Shown in pieces: positions 43,715 through 53,112 of a DNA stretch of 64,000 nucleotides; positions within the stretch are counted from its first letter, which is position 1, and the number at the start of each line of letters is the position of its first letter. The translations under genes and the position numbers were made by a program. This DNA comes from Ewingella sp049889095 (GTDB taxonomy: Bacteria; Pseudomonadota; Gammaproteobacteria; Enterobacterales; Enterobacteriaceae). Below the pieces are notes generated by a model, which worked only from the letters and a program-made list of their open reading frames with translations, ran no database searches and was not told the DNA's origin. The stretch lies in NCBI GenBank assembly GCA_049889095.1, contig JBLJFK010000001.1, one strand, 5' to 3'.

Positions 43715-44497
43715 TTACAACTGAGTCAGCTTCTGCAACATCTGATCGGAAGTAGAGACCGCTTTACTGTTGATCTCGTAAGCACGCTGGGTCTGGATCA
43801 TATTGACCAGTTCTTCCGCCACGTTAACGTTCGAGGTTTCAACGTAACCCTGATACAACAAACCTGCGCCATTGAGGCCCGGCGTGCTTTCCGTTGGCGC
43901 ACCAGAGCTTTGCGTTTCCTGGTACAGGTTTTCACCCATCGATTCCAAACCGCTGTCGTTGATGAACGTACTCAGCGTGATCTGCCCTACCTGCTGCGCC
44001 GCCGTCTGTCCCTGTTGGGTAACGCTGACAATACCGTCGCGGCCCACAGTGATAGACAAAGCGTTGGCCGGAATGGTAATGGCCGGGATCACCTGATAAC
44101 CGCTTGAGGTCACCAGTTGACCATTCTGGTCAACCTGGAATGAGCCGTCGCGAGTATAAGAGGTCGTTCCATCAGGCAGTTGCACCTGAAAGAAACCCTG
44201 CCCTTTAATGGCGATATCTTTGCTGTTGTTGGTCTGTGACAGGTTGCCCTGCGCATGCAAACGCTCAGTCGCTACCGGACGCACACCGGTACCAATTTGC
44301 AGGCCGGACGGCAGATTGGTCTGCTCAGACGACTGTGCACCCGGCTGGCGGATAGTCTGGTACAGCAAATCTTCAAATACCGCACGCTGACGTTTAAAGC
44401 CGTTAGTACTGACGTTTGCCAGGTTGTTGGCGATCACGTCCATGTTGGTTTGCTGCGCGTCCAGGCCAGTCTTCGCAATATAAAGCGATGGGATCAT
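43715..44497 (-). CDS. flgG: Flagellar distal rod protein FlgG
   Basis: The 260-residue protein has the rod signature MDVIANNLANVSTNGFKRQR near the N-terminus and NVAEELVNMIQTQRAYEINS at the C-terminus. It forms the distal rod inside the P and L rings. It lies 21 bases downstream of flgF. Confidence 0.96.
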   Translation of the reverse strand: MIPSLYIAKTGLDAQQTNMDVIANNLANVSTNGFKRQRAVFEDLLYQTIRQPGAQSSEQTNLPSGLQIGTGVRPVATERLHAQGNLSQTNNSKDIAIKGQGFFQVQLPDGTTSYTRDGSFQVDQNGQLVTSSGYQVIPAITIPANALSITVGRDGIVSVTQQGQTAAQQVGQITLSTFINDSGLESMGENLYQETQSSGAPTESTPGLNGAGLLYQGYVETSNVNVAEELVNMIQTQRAYEINSKAVSTSDQMLQKLTQL

Positions 44498-44518
44498 GTT
44501 GTTACTCCTCTGCGGTCA

Positions 44519-45274
44519 TCAGCTCAACGACAGCAGTGCGTTGGCGCGTTGTTCGTTTTCATCCACGCTGTGGATGACCTTCATCTGCATTTCGAAACGA
44601 CGGGCATTGGCGATCATGTCAACCATGGTTTCGACGGGCTTGACGTTACTGCCTTCAAGCGTACCGGGCATCACGTGGATGCTCGCATCAGCCTGCAGGG
44701 CATTACCTCTGGCTTGCGCCGTGGCCGGGGTCAGACGAAACATGCCGTCATCACCGCGCGCCACTTCGTTACCTGCCGCTTTCACCAATTTCAGCTTACC
44801 GAGCTGGCCCATCGTGTTCGGATCAGCCCCCGCTTCAAGCACGGCAATCGTGCCGTCAGACGAGATGGTCAACTGCGCATTCGGTGGCACTTCGATCGGG
44901 CCGTTATCGCCCATGACCGGATTGCCCTGAATCGTCAGTTGGTTGTTCGGCGATACCTGAATATCGCCGTTGCGGGTATAAGCTTCAGAACCGTCAGGCA
45001 TCTGCACCGCAAGAAAGCCATCCTGCTGCAGCGCCACGTCCAGCGGGCGTCCGGTGTAGTTGAGCTGTCCCTGCGTCATGTCAGCGCCCGGCGTTGAGGC
45101 CGTCACCAGCGTACGAGTTTCAATACTTGGCCCGTTCACCGGCACGGCACGCAGAGCCATCAGCTGTGCGCGAAAACCCGGCGTTGACGCATTCGCCAGA
45201 TTACTCGCGGTGACCGACTGCTGATTCAGCGTTTGGCTGGCGGCGCCCATTGCGGTGTAGATTGCGTGATCCAT
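44519..45274 (-). CDS. flgF: Flagellar proximal rod protein FlgF
   Basis: The 251-residue rod protein begins MDHAIYTAMGAASQTLNQQS and carries the SNLANASTPGFRAQL rod motif. Its length equals that of E. coli FlgF (251). It is placed between flgE and flgG as in other enterobacteria. Confidence 0.95.
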   Translation of the reverse strand: MDHAIYTAMGAASQTLNQQSVTASNLANASTPGFRAQLMALRAVPVNGPSIETRTLVTASTPGADMTQGQLNYTGRPLDVALQQDGFLAVQMPDGSEAYTRNGDIQVSPNNQLTIQGNPVMGDNGPIEVPPNAQLTISSDGTIAVLEAGADPNTMGQLGKLKLVKAAGNEVARGDDGMFRLTPATAQARGNALQADASIHVMPGTLEGSNVKPVETMVDMIANARRFEMQMKVIHSVDENEQRANALLSLS

Positions 45275-45321
45275 AGTGCGTTCCTGTTGCGTCTGTCATT
45301 GCTGCGCGTCGTTTAATAAGA

Positions 45322-46572
45322 TCAGCGCAGGTTGACCAGCGTGTTGAGGATGGAGTCCTGCGTTTTGATGGTTTGCGCATTCGACTGGTAGTTACGCTGG
45401 GCAACAATCATGTTGACCAGTTCTTTACTCAGATCGACGTTCGACGCTTCCAGCGCACCGCTGGTCATATTGCCGAAGCCGCCAGAGCCTGCCAGACCGG
45501 TGATAGGCTGACCGGAAGACTGGGTGGAGGACCACACGTTGTCGCCTTCGGATTTCAGACCTTCAGGGTTTGAGAAGTTGCTCAGCACGATCTGACCCAG
45601 CAGCTGGGTTTGCTGATTGGAGTAAACACCAGCGATGGTGCCGTCATCGTTGATCTGATAACCGGTCATTTGACCTGCCGCATAACCGTCCTGTTTCAGC
45701 GTACCGATGCTGTTACTGCCGGTGTTCTGCTGAATACTGCCCTGGAAGCTGAGTGCCACAGTTTGCGGAGTCGCTGCACCGTTGGCAGCCGTATTCATTG
45801 GCAAAGTCAGTGGGATCGCCGGGTTGCTGACGACACCCGCTGCATCAGCCGTACTGGTTAATGTGCCGCTAGTGCTGAAGTTCAGGCTGCCGATTTTGCC
45901 CGCGGTGGAACCTGCGACGCTGCTGTCCTGGGAGTAAAGATCCCACGAGTTCGCCACGGTGGCTGACTTGACGAAGTAGACGTTGTTGTCGTGCGAGTTA
46001 CCCAGTGAGTCATAGGTCGTGATGGTGTTGACGTAGTTGTAGCTGGTCGGGTCTGAACTATTGAAAGTCGCGGTGACTGGCGTCTTATCAGTGGAGTTCA
46101 GGTTGGCTGCCATCGTGCCAGTTTGGGTCGCTTTAGCGATCATCATGGTGTTCGGAACATTCAACGCCACCGGCTGCGCGCCCTGCGCGATGGTCGGTGG
46201 TGTACCCGTTGCCGGATAGCCGGTCAGGCTCAGACCCTGTGAGTTCACCAGATTGCGGTTTTCGTCGAGGGAGAGTTGGCCGTTACGGGAATAAAATACC
46301 CCACCGCTGGCGTCGGTCATGCGGAAGAAACCGTTACCGCTCAGTGCGACATCCAGACCACGGTTAGTCGTGGTGGTGGTGCCGTCGCTGAAATCCTGAG
46401 TGATGGCGGCAACTTTCACGCCCATACCGGTTTGTGAACCGGCAAACATATCGGCAAAAGACGCGGTCGCTGATTTAAAACCGGACGTGGCGGAGTTGGC
46501 AATGTTGTTACCAATGACGTCCAGGTTTGACGATGCTGCATTTAGGCCGCTGACTGCTTGGGAAAAGCTCAT
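45322..46572 (-). CDS. flgE: Flagellar hook protein FlgE
   Basis: The 416-residue hook subunit has NLDVIGNNIANSATSGFKSA at the N-terminus and LSKELVNMIVAQRNYQSNAQ at the C-terminus, with a variable surface domain between. It is slightly longer than E. coli FlgE (402). Confidence 0.96.
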   Translation of the reverse strand: MSFSQAVSGLNAASSNLDVIGNNIANSATSGFKSATASFADMFAGSQTGMGVKVAAITQDFSDGTTTTTNRGLDVALSGNGFFRMTDASGGVFYSRNGQLSLDENRNLVNSQGLSLTGYPATGTPPTIAQGAQPVALNVPNTMMIAKATQTGTMAANLNSTDKTPVTATFNSSDPTSYNYVNTITTYDSLGNSHDNNVYFVKSATVANSWDLYSQDSSVAGSTAGKIGSLNFSTSGTLTSTADAAGVVSNPAIPLTLPMNTAANGAATPQTVALSFQGSIQQNTGSNSIGTLKQDGYAAGQMTGYQINDDGTIAGVYSNQQTQLLGQIVLSNFSNPEGLKSEGDNVWSSTQSSGQPITGLAGSGGFGNMTSGALEASNVDLSKELVNMIVAQRNYQSNAQTIKTQDSILNTLVNLR

Positions 46573-46672
46573 GGTCTATTCCTTTATTCTCTGCATTCTG
46601 CACATTGCAGGGAGGTTGGCTGTTGGAATTCTTAAAAAGGTTTTATATGTTGCTGTGTGAAACGTAATGCAA

Positions 46673-47356
46673 TTACAAAATCTGTCTTACATTGGCCAGC
46701 GTACTGCTGCCACGTACGCCGAGATCCAGCAGTGCGCCGGAACTGTCGTTAGTGACACCATTCACCAGCGCGTAATTTAGCGTGGTGGCCACCATCTGCT
46801 CGCCACCGCTGGTCGCGTTGACGCTGAAGCCGTAGCTGCCATCCGGTGCGGCAGTACCGTCGTCCTGCGTACCGTCCCAGGTATAACTGTGAACACCCGC
46901 AGTCTGCGCGCCGAGACTGATGGTTTTCACCACTTTGCCGGTTGCGTCGCTAATCGTGACGTTGGCGGTATCAACAGAACGTTCCAGCTCCAGACCAAAC
47001 GGCGTGGTGCTGACTTTACCATCGGCGCTACCGACCAGAATCGCCTTGCCCGCGACCATCACGCCATGACCAATCAGCGAGGTCGCCTGTACAGACTGGT
47101 TACTGTTGATCTGGCCTGAAATGCTGCCGAGCGTGGTGTTAAGTTTTTCAATGCCGCTGACCGTATTAATCTGCGCCAACTGACTGGTGAGCTGGGCGTT
47201 GTCCATCGGATTAGTCGGGTCCTGATTCTTCAACTGCGCCACCAGCAACGTCAGAAAGTTATTCGACAGATCTTCTGCGGTCGATTTAGTGGTCGACGTG
47301 CCGGTCGTGGAAATGGTGTTGTCGGCGGTGTCGTTAATCGAGCTTAAAACTGACAT
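46673..47356 (-). CDS. flgD: Flagellar hook cap protein FlgD
   Basis: The 227-residue hook assembly scaffold has the N-terminal LLVAQLKNQDPTNPMDNAQL block that defines FlgD, and C-terminal FlgD Ig-like and tudor-like domains (VHSYTWDGTQDDGTAAPDG). It is removed when the hook is complete. It follows flgC by 11 bases. Confidence 0.96.
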   Translation of the reverse strand: MSVLSSINDTADNTISTTGTSTTKSTAEDLSNNFLTLLVAQLKNQDPTNPMDNAQLTSQLAQINTVSGIEKLNTTLGSISGQINSNQSVQATSLIGHGVMVAGKAILVGSADGKVSTTPFGLELERSVDTANVTISDATGKVVKTISLGAQTAGVHSYTWDGTQDDGTAAPDGSYGFSVNATSGGEQMVATTLNYALVNGVTNDSSGALLDLGVRGSSTLANVRQIL

Positions 47357-47367
47357 AAGACGCTCCG

Positions 47368-47772
47368 TTATTGACCCAGTGTCAGGGTTTTCATCATCAA
47401 CGACTTGGTGGTGTTCAACACCTCGACGTTGGCCTGATAACTGCGGGAAGCGGAGATGGTGTTGACCATTTCGCTGACCACATCCACGTTGGGCATTTGC
47501 ACGTAACCTTTGGCATCGGCCATCGGGTTACCGGGCTGATACACCAGACGCATCGGGGCCGGGTCATCGATCACTTGTGCCACTTTTACACCACCGGTTT
47601 CCTGCCCGGCGGCGGCATTAACCTGAAATACCACTTGCTTCGCGCGATACGGCTGACCGTCCGGGCCGGTAACGCTGTCGGCGTTGGCCATGTTACTGGC
47701 ACTGACGTTCATACGTTGCGACTGGGCTGAGAGCGCCGATCCGGCGATATCAAAAATATTGAGCATCGACAT
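47368..47772 (-). CDS. flgC: Flagellar proximal rod protein FlgC
   Basis: The 134-residue rod protein matches E. coli FlgC (134) in length. It has SQRMNVSASNMANADSVTGP and VVSEMVNTISASRSYQANVE. It lies five bases downstream of flgB. Confidence 0.96.
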   Translation of the reverse strand: MSMLNIFDIAGSALSAQSQRMNVSASNMANADSVTGPDGQPYRAKQVVFQVNAAAGQETGGVKVAQVIDDPAPMRLVYQPGNPMADAKGYVQMPNVDVVSEMVNTISASRSYQANVEVLNTTKSLMMKTLTLGQ

Positions 47773-47777
47773 GCGGG

Positions 47778-48188
47778 TTATCCTTGAAGTACCGACATCA
47801 TCCCTTTCACCTGGCCACCAAGCACGGTCAGGTCGGTCTGATATCGCACACTGTTATCGGCGAAGTTGGTTCGTTCACGGTCCATATCGACCGTGTTTCC
47901 ATCCATCGACGGCTGATCGGGGATGCGGTACATCAGGTCAAGATCCGTGCCCGCGCTGGTAGAGGCAGGGATATGATGCGTATTGGTCAACGCAAGCGAC
48001 ATCCCGCTGCCGTTGGTACGTCCGGCTTCCATTACCTTCTGTAACTGGCTGGCGAAATCGATATCCCGCGCCTGATACCCTGGGGTATCCGCGTTGGCAA
48101 TGTTCGCCGAAAGTATTTCCTGCCGTTGGGCGCGCAAGTTGAGCGCTTCCTGTTGGAACTGTAGTGCGGCGTTCAATTTGTCGAGCAT
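47778..48188 (-). CDS. flgB: Flagellar proximal rod protein FlgB
   Basis: The 136-residue rod protein begins with ALQFQQEALNLRAQRQEILS and the SANIANADTPGYQARDIDF motif. It is the first gene of the leftward flgBCDEFGHIJ operon, divergent from flgA across 178 bases that should carry the FlhDC-dependent class II promoters; no FlhDC box could be assigned by eye. Confidence 0.95.
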   Translation of the reverse strand: MLDKLNAALQFQQEALNLRAQRQEILSANIANADTPGYQARDIDFASQLQKVMEAGRTNGSGMSLALTNTHHIPASTSAGTDLDLMYRIPDQPSMDGNTVDMDRERTNFADNSVRYQTDLTVLGGQVKGMMSVLQG

Positions 48189-48366
48189 GCGCCCTCCGCA
48201 AAATGGGAATTTGGAGCCGACAGCATAAATCTCCCTGTCAACAACCTATCGTGGGAATAAGCGCAAAATGCCACGCTATTTGTCGCATTGGGAAATAGGG
48301 GCTGCAGGTAGACTTGTCGTCAGAAGTGGAGATCCACAACGTTTTTATTGGCGGGCGAGGAGCGGA

Positions 48367-49080
48367 ATGAACAAGCTGAGGATCGGGAAATTTAAACGGA
48401 TACTGGGGTTGTGCCTTGGTTTGATACCTGCGCTGACGCTGGCTGCCCCCGTTAAACCGGTGGCGGTGTCATCTAATAGCGATACGCTGTTTGCCGGTCA
48501 GATTCAGCAGTTTTTCCAACAACAATATGCCAGCAGCGCCATGCAGGTGAAGACCATTATCACCACCCCTGCGGCCCGCCAGCCACAATGTTTGTCGCCG
48601 CAGTTTTCTCTGTCGCAGAACGCCCGCAGCTGGGGTAATGTGTCAGTAGCCGTGAACTGCAACGGACAGAAAAGTTATGTGCAGGCGAAGGTACAGGTCA
48701 GCGGCACTTACTGGGTTGCGGCAAGGAATGTCTCCTCCGGAGCCCATATCAGTGCCAACGATATGCAACAAAAAAGCGGAAGGCTGGATTTATTGCCGCC
48801 CCGGGTTATCATTGATAGCCAGCAGGCGCTGAACGCAGTCACGTTGCGCAACATTAATATCGGCCAGCCTTTGACGCTATCGATGCTGCGCCGTCCCTGG
48901 ATGGTGCACGCAGGACAGCAGGTTCAGGTACAGGCGACCGGCAGCGGTTTCAATGTATCCAGTGCAGGTAAAGCCATGAATAATGCCGCCGCCGCTGAAA
49001 GCGTACGAGTCAGAATGCCGTCCGGCCAAATTGTTAACGGTACAGTAAGTGCGGATGGCACGGTAAGCATCGCGATTTAA
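48367..49080 (+). CDS. flgA: Flagellar P-ring assembly chaperone FlgA
   Basis: The periplasmic protein helps FlgI assemble. From the ATG at 48367 (GGAGCGG immediately upstream) it is 237 residues with a signal peptide ending in LTLA, followed by a SAF-type domain (ARNVSSGAHISANDMQQKSG). The frame is open to 48268 but that part covers the promoter region. Confidence 0.93.
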   Translation: MNKLRIGKFKRILGLCLGLIPALTLAAPVKPVAVSSNSDTLFAGQIQQFFQQQYASSAMQVKTIITTPAARQPQCLSPQFSLSQNARSWGNVSVAVNCNGQKSYVQAKVQVSGTYWVAARNVSSGAHISANDMQQKSGRLDLLPPRVIIDSQQALNAVTLRNINIGQPLTLSMLRRPWMVHAGQQVQVQATGSGFNVSSAGKAMNNAAAAESVRVRMPSGQIVNGTVSADGTVSIAI

Positions 49081-49131
49081 ATCAACCCTAATGCAGATCG
49101 CACTGGCTCTCCTCACTATGAGAATAAAGAC

Positions 49132-49158
49132 TAAAGTTTTCCTGTGAAATGACGATAA
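49132..49158 (+). promoter_or_regulatory. Sigma-28 (FliA) promoter of flgMN
   Basis: TAAA-N15-GACGATAA (49132-49135 and 49151-49158) matches the FliA consensus with one change in the 10 element. It lies 86 bases before the flgM start and allows flgM to be made from a class III promoter, closing the anti-sigma feedback. Confidence 0.88.
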
Positions 49159-49244
49159 TCTAATATCAGCGCCTTATCCGGCGGCATTTTCGTATTATTT
49201 AGCGGGTTATCAGTCAACAGATCCGCCCTATTGGGAGAAATATT

Positions 49245-49544
49245 ATGAGCATCGAACGTACACAGGCATCACAGTCTGTCAGCCCGATCAAACAGCGTGA
49301 CCCTTCAGACGTGGCAGCCCCTGCCACTAAAAAAGAGAGTAACGCTGCGGCTCCGGTTAGTGGTACCGCCGTGACGCTGAGCGACGCGCAGGCCATCCTG
49401 ACTAAGTCTACCTCTCAAGACATTAATACTGCCCGTGTGGAAGAGCTGAAACAGGCTATTCGCGATGGCAAACTGACGATGGATACCGGCAAAATCGCCG
49501 ATGCGTTATTGCAAGACACCCAGGACTATCTGAAAAACATTTAG
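49245..49544 (+). CDS. flgM: Anti-sigma-28 factor FlgM
   Basis: The 99-residue, largely disordered protein binds FliA until it is exported through the finished hook. The N-terminus MSIERTQASQSVSPIKQRD and the C-terminal helices (VEELKQAIRDGKLTMDTGKI, ADALLQDTQDYLKN) are typical. TGGGAGAAAT lies before the ATG. FlgN follows 51 bases downstream. Confidence 0.95.
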   Translation: MSIERTQASQSVSPIKQRDPSDVAAPATKKESNAAAPVSGTAVTLSDAQAILTKSTSQDINTARVEELKQAIRDGKLTMDTGKIADALLQDTQDYLKNI

Positions 49545-49595
49545 TGTGAAGGTTTTGCGTTGAAAGGTACTTATGTTGAAAGGTCATAAAGCCCG

Positions 49596-50063
49596 ATGAA
49601 TACTTTTATCAAGACCATGAATATGTTGGTTGAAACGTTGCGTGCTCTGGATTTGATCATCAATCATGAGCAGACCCTGTTATGTTCCGGGCGTGTCAAC
49701 GGGGTGGCTTTGCAGCACATCACCGAGCAGAAAAGTTCATTGCTGACCACCGTAGACTATCTTGATAAACAGCGTCGTGACCACGATGTCAGGCTTAAGC
49801 AATCGGCACCCTACTTAGATCAGCACGGCATAGATCAACAGGGAAGTCGTCAGCACGAAATTGCTGACATGTGGGAGACTGTGGTGCAGCTAAGTGAAAG
49901 ACTCAGCCACATTAACCGCCACAACGGCATGCTGCTCGATAAACAACTCGACTACAACACTCAGGCAATGGCGATCCTCAATGCCAGCCAAACGCAAAAA
50001 TTGTACGGTCCTGATGGGCAGACTTCGGTCAGCGGACAAATCGTACGTAAGATTTCGGTGTAG
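49596..50063 (+). CDS. flgN: Flagellar export chaperone FlgN
   Basis: The 155-residue helical chaperone escorts FlgK and FlgL to the export gate. N-terminal LVETLRALDLIINHEQTLLC and later HNGMLLDKQLDYNTQAMAIL match the FlgN family. It is the last recognised flagellar gene before the lipid-type operon. A hairpin (50090-50112) follows. Confidence 0.9.
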   Translation: MNTFIKTMNMLVETLRALDLIINHEQTLLCSGRVNGVALQHITEQKSSLLTTVDYLDKQRRDHDVRLKQSAPYLDQHGIDQQGSRQHEIADMWETVVQLSERLSHINRHNGMLLDKQLDYNTQAMAILNASQTQKLYGPDGQTSVSGQIVRKISV

Positions 50064-50089
50064 TTACCCCGCAGCGTCCATCTTCAGCC

Positions 50090-50112
50090 CTGGGGATGAG
50101 AGATTTCCCCAG
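50090..50112 (+). terminator. Hairpin after flgN
   Basis: CTGGGGA pairs with TCCCCAG across a 9-base loop, 26 bases after the flgN stop. There is no T run, so termination may be partial and some flgMN transcripts could read into the next operon. Confidence 0.5.
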
Positions 50113-50271
50113 CGCACACTCATTTTGCTCAAAAAACAAACGCCACCCTCCATTTCCCGCTAGCGAACCCCAGAAAAACCGGTAATATGCCGTTACATAA
50201 TGCGTTCTGACAGCGATTATTTCTCTGCCAGCAAAGCCCCCGCAGATTTGCAGATTTAAATAAGGATACTT

Positions 50272-51300
50272 GTGACTCTACCAGGAAACACAGGGCCTGC
50301 ATGCACCCTATCCGTTCCGCTGATTCCACTAAAAATCATCGCTACCGGCGCGGCACTTCCGGCAACAAAAGTCACCTCAGCAGAGCTGGATCTGAGACTG
50401 GGTAAACCCGCCGGTTTTGTTGAAAAACGTTCCGGTATCGACTTCCGTTTTCACGGCAGTGACAGCGCCAGTCAGGTTGAATTGGCCGTTGCTGCACTGC
50501 GTGATGCGCTAAAGCGCCAGGCCATTGCTCCTGAGTCCATAGATTTGCTGTTATACGCCTCAGCGATCCCGGTTCAGGCACTGCCTTTCAGCGCAGCGCA
50601 TGTGTTGAAAGCATCGCCGTTGAAAAAGGGCATCAGCAGTTTTGATATTAATACCAGTTGCGTCAGCTTTATCTCTGCTTTACAGGTTGCCGCCGGCCTG
50701 TTGAATACCGGCGCTTATCGACGCATAGCCATTGTCAGCGCCGAACTCGCATCGCGGGGGATCGACTGGGAACATGAAGAGTCGTCGATTATTCTTGGCG
50801 ACGGTGCGGCCTGCGCCATTGTTGAACAGGGCGATGGGCAGAGCGGCATTCTCTCCTGCTTACTGGAGACCTATCCCGCCGGGATCGACTTATGTCAGAT
50901 CCGTGCCGGAGGGACACGCCGCAACCCGCGCGCCGGGTTGGATAACAGTGATTTCCTGTTCCAGATGGACGGAAAACGCCTGTTCCGCCAGGCAGCAGCG
51001 CTGATTGAGGGATATTGGCAACGGCTGCTGTCATCCGCTGGCTGTTGCCTTGAGGATCTGGCGACAGTGATCCCACATCAGGCCAGCCACGTTTCACTGG
51101 AACACATGCGCCGCCGGTTAAACGTTCCTACAGACGTGCTGGTGGATATCTATCGTCAACATGGCAATCAGGTCTCAGCTTCCATTCCGACCGCCCTGCA
51201 CTATGCCATCACCCATGACCGCTTCAAACCTGGCAGGCCCGTCGCTCTGGTGGGAACCGCAGCAGGTTTAACGCTGGGCGGTATGGTACTGATGCCGTGA
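50272..51300 (+). CDS. KAS III-like condensing enzyme (FabH/OleA type)
   Basis: The 342-residue thiolase-fold enzyme starts with GTG at 50272 (TAAGGA upstream). The full FabH catalytic triad is present: C130 (INTSCVSF), H269 (IPHQASH) and N299 (QHGNQVSASIP). It should form a carbon-carbon bond between an acyl thioester and a second acyl group. It is not the housekeeping fabH by context, being the first gene of an eight-gene operon with an OleD-like reductase and an adenylating enzyme, which makes an OleA-like role (head-to-head condensation) possible; a Claisen condensation with malonyl-ACP is the alternative. The stop overlaps the next GTG by four bases. Confidence 0.85.
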   Translation: MTLPGNTGPACTLSVPLIPLKIIATGAALPATKVTSAELDLRLGKPAGFVEKRSGIDFRFHGSDSASQVELAVAALRDALKRQAIAPESIDLLLYASAIPVQALPFSAAHVLKASPLKKGISSFDINTSCVSFISALQVAAGLLNTGAYRRIAIVSAELASRGIDWEHEESSIILGDGAACAIVEQGDGQSGILSCLLETYPAGIDLCQIRAGGTRRNPRAGLDNSDFLFQMDGKRLFRQAAALIEGYWQRLLSSAGCCLEDLATVIPHQASHVSLEHMRRRLNVPTDVLVDIYRQHGNQVSASIPTALHYAITHDRFKPGRPVALVGTAAGLTLGGMVLMP

Positions 51301-52313
51301 AAATATTAGTGACGGGTGCGGCCAGCGGCCTCGGGCGTAACGCTACCGAATGGCTACTGGCGAAAGGGCATCAGGTGATAGCGACAGGCCGGGATCTGCG
51401 CCAGGGAAAAGAGCTGGTTCAACGGGGTGCTGAATTCCATTTCATCGATCTGGACTACGCCACCCCTGCGGAATATCTGTCACTGGTCAAGGGGTGCGAA
51501 GCCGTCTGGCACTGCGCGGCGAAGTCGTCACCCTGGGGGAGTGAGTCCTCATTTATGGTCACCAACGTCCAGGTTACAGACCGGCTGGCATACGCAGCCG
51601 GCCAGGCTGGCGTACCGCGATTTGTCCATATTTCCACGCCGGCTATTTACTTTGATTTCAGCCATCACACCGACATTGATGAGGATTTTCGTGTCAGGCG
51701 GTTTGCCAATTATTATGCGAAAAGCAAATTCATCGCCGAAGGTCATATCCAGCAACGCCAGCAACAATTTCCGCAGACCCATTTTACAATTTTGCGCCCT
51801 CGCGGCCTGTTTGGGCCGCATGACCGGGTGATTGTGCCGCGCGTATTACAGCAGATTCGCCAGCAAAAAGGGGTATTACGGTTGCCGCGCGGCGGTGATG
51901 CGCTGCTCGATCTCACGTTCTCGCTGAACGTGGTTGAGGCCATGTGGCTGGCAACGATTCAGGAGGCGCTGCCAGCAGGTGCCGCCTATAACATAACCAA
52001 CCACCAACCTCAGCCACTGAAAGTCATGCTTCGACAGTTATTGGGGGAACATCTGGGAATCGACTTCAACATTAAGAACGTTGCCTATCCTCTGCTTTAT
52101 AGCCTGGCAGCAAGTATGGAGATGGTGGCACGGTTTAATCAGAAGGAACCCATGCTCACCCGTTACAGTGTCGCTGCGGTCAACTTTGATATGACGCTGA
52201 GCCAGACGCGCGCTTCCAGCGAACTGAAGTATCAGCCCGTCTATTCCCTTGATGAAGGTATCGCCCTGACCGCCAAAGCCATGCAGCAAAATAAAAGAGG
52301 TTTCAATGGCTAA
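51297..52313 (+). CDS. Extended SDR, 3-beta-HSD/OleD-like NAD(P)H-dependent reductase
   Basis: The 338-residue Rossmann protein has the nucleotide motif TGAASGLG at 6-13 and the catalytic Y140-x3-K144 (YYAKSK), with LLDLTFSLNVVEAMWLA resembling 3-beta-hydroxysteroid dehydrogenase and OleD proteins. Coupled to a condensing enzyme, it probably reduces the 2-alkyl-3-keto or 3-keto product to the alcohol. Start GTG at 51297 (GTGA overlap); the end overlaps the hydrolase gene by eight bases. Confidence 0.85.
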   Translation: MKILVTGAASGLGRNATEWLLAKGHQVIATGRDLRQGKELVQRGAEFHFIDLDYATPAEYLSLVKGCEAVWHCAAKSSPWGSESSFMVTNVQVTDRLAYAAGQAGVPRFVHISTPAIYFDFSHHTDIDEDFRVRRFANYYAKSKFIAEGHIQQRQQQFPQTHFTILRPRGLFGPHDRVIVPRVLQQIRQQKGVLRLPRGGDALLDLTFSLNVVEAMWLATIQEALPAGAAYNITNHQPQPLKVMLRQLLGEHLGIDFNIKNVAYPLLYSLAASMEMVARFNQKEPMLTRYSVAAVNFDMTLSQTRASSELKYQPVYSLDEGIALTAKAMQQNKRGFNG

Positions 52314-53112
52314 CATCACAACGTTTGAGGTGGGTTACTGTCTGCATCCTGGCTGCATGGCGCTGAAAGGTGCCGGTTGGCGGGTGTGCAAATTTCCTGC
52401 CCGAGCCTGGTTACTGGAAGCTCAGGGGAAGCGCTGGTTGTGGGATACCGGTTATGCCGATCACTTTGAATACTACACCGCCAAGGGAATTTTCCGCCTG
52501 TACCGCAAAACGACTCCGGTACATTTTAATTCAGGCGATGCCTTATTTCGCCAACTGGCAAGTCAGGGGATATTACTGGCGGACATTCAGGCACTAATCA
52601 TCTCCCACTTCCATGGAGATCATATCGCCGGTTTACGCGATTTCGCTGGTGTGCCTTCCATTTGCAGCGCTGTGGGATGGGAATCAAGCCGCTCACTACG
52701 CGGGTTTGCCGCCCTGAAACGTGCTTTCGTTCCAGGCCTGATCCCCGATGACTTTGAAACCGGCTTAGCATTTATGGAACGTTTTGAGCAGATAGCGCTG
52801 CCCGCTGAACTCGCCCCCTTTGAGCAGGGTTTCGCCTTACCGGGCAGCCAGCAAGAGATTATCCTGGTGCCATTGCCGGGTCACGCCGCCGGGCATATCG
52901 GCGCGTTTGTGCAAACGGAGCAGGGCTGGGTATTGCTGGCCAGCGATGCCGCCTGGTCCCCGGTCAGTTATCAACGTCTGCGGGGCCCGTCGCGGCTGGC
53001 GCACCTGGTGATGGATGATGTCTCAGCGTATTACCATACGCTTAACCAACTGCACCAGTTGTCCCTGGGCGGAAAAGTAGAGATCCGTCTGTGTCACGAG
53101 GGTGATTTATGA
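52306..53112 (+). CDS. Metallo-beta-lactamase-fold hydrolase
   Basis: The 268-residue protein has the dinuclear metal motif H101-x-H103-x-D105-H106 (SHFHGDH), a later GHAAGHIGAF histidine, the bridging aspartate in ASDAAWS and a C-terminal CHEGD histidine. Such enzymes hydrolyse lactones, thioesters or phosphodiesters. In Ole-type pathways the hydrolase is an alpha/beta protein (OleB); here an MBL enzyme fills the same position in the gene set, so a thioesterase or lactonase role is plausible. Coupled on both sides (8- and 4-base overlaps). Confidence 0.85.
   Translation: MANITTFEVGYCLHPGCMALKGAGWRVCKFPARAWLLEAQGKRWLWDTGYADHFEYYTAKGIFRLYRKTTPVHFNSGDALFRQLASQGILLADIQALIISHFHGDHIAGLRDFAGVPSICSAVGWESSRSLRGFAALKRAFVPGLIPDDFETGLAFMERFEQIALPAELAPFEQGFALPGSQQEIILVPLPGHAAGHIGAFVQTEQGWVLLASDAAWSPVSYQRLRGPSRLAHLVMDDVSAYYHTLNQLHQLSLGGKVEIRLCHEGDL

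Noticed and set aside
44255..45097. 280-residue rightward ORF over flgG/flgF
   Set aside because: Antisense shadow of two conserved rod genes and the gap between them.
50113..50271. Possible sigma-28 promoter (GCGATTAT near 50215) before the lipid operon
   Set aside because: The 10-like element differs from GCCGATAA at several positions and no TAAA lies at the proper distance.
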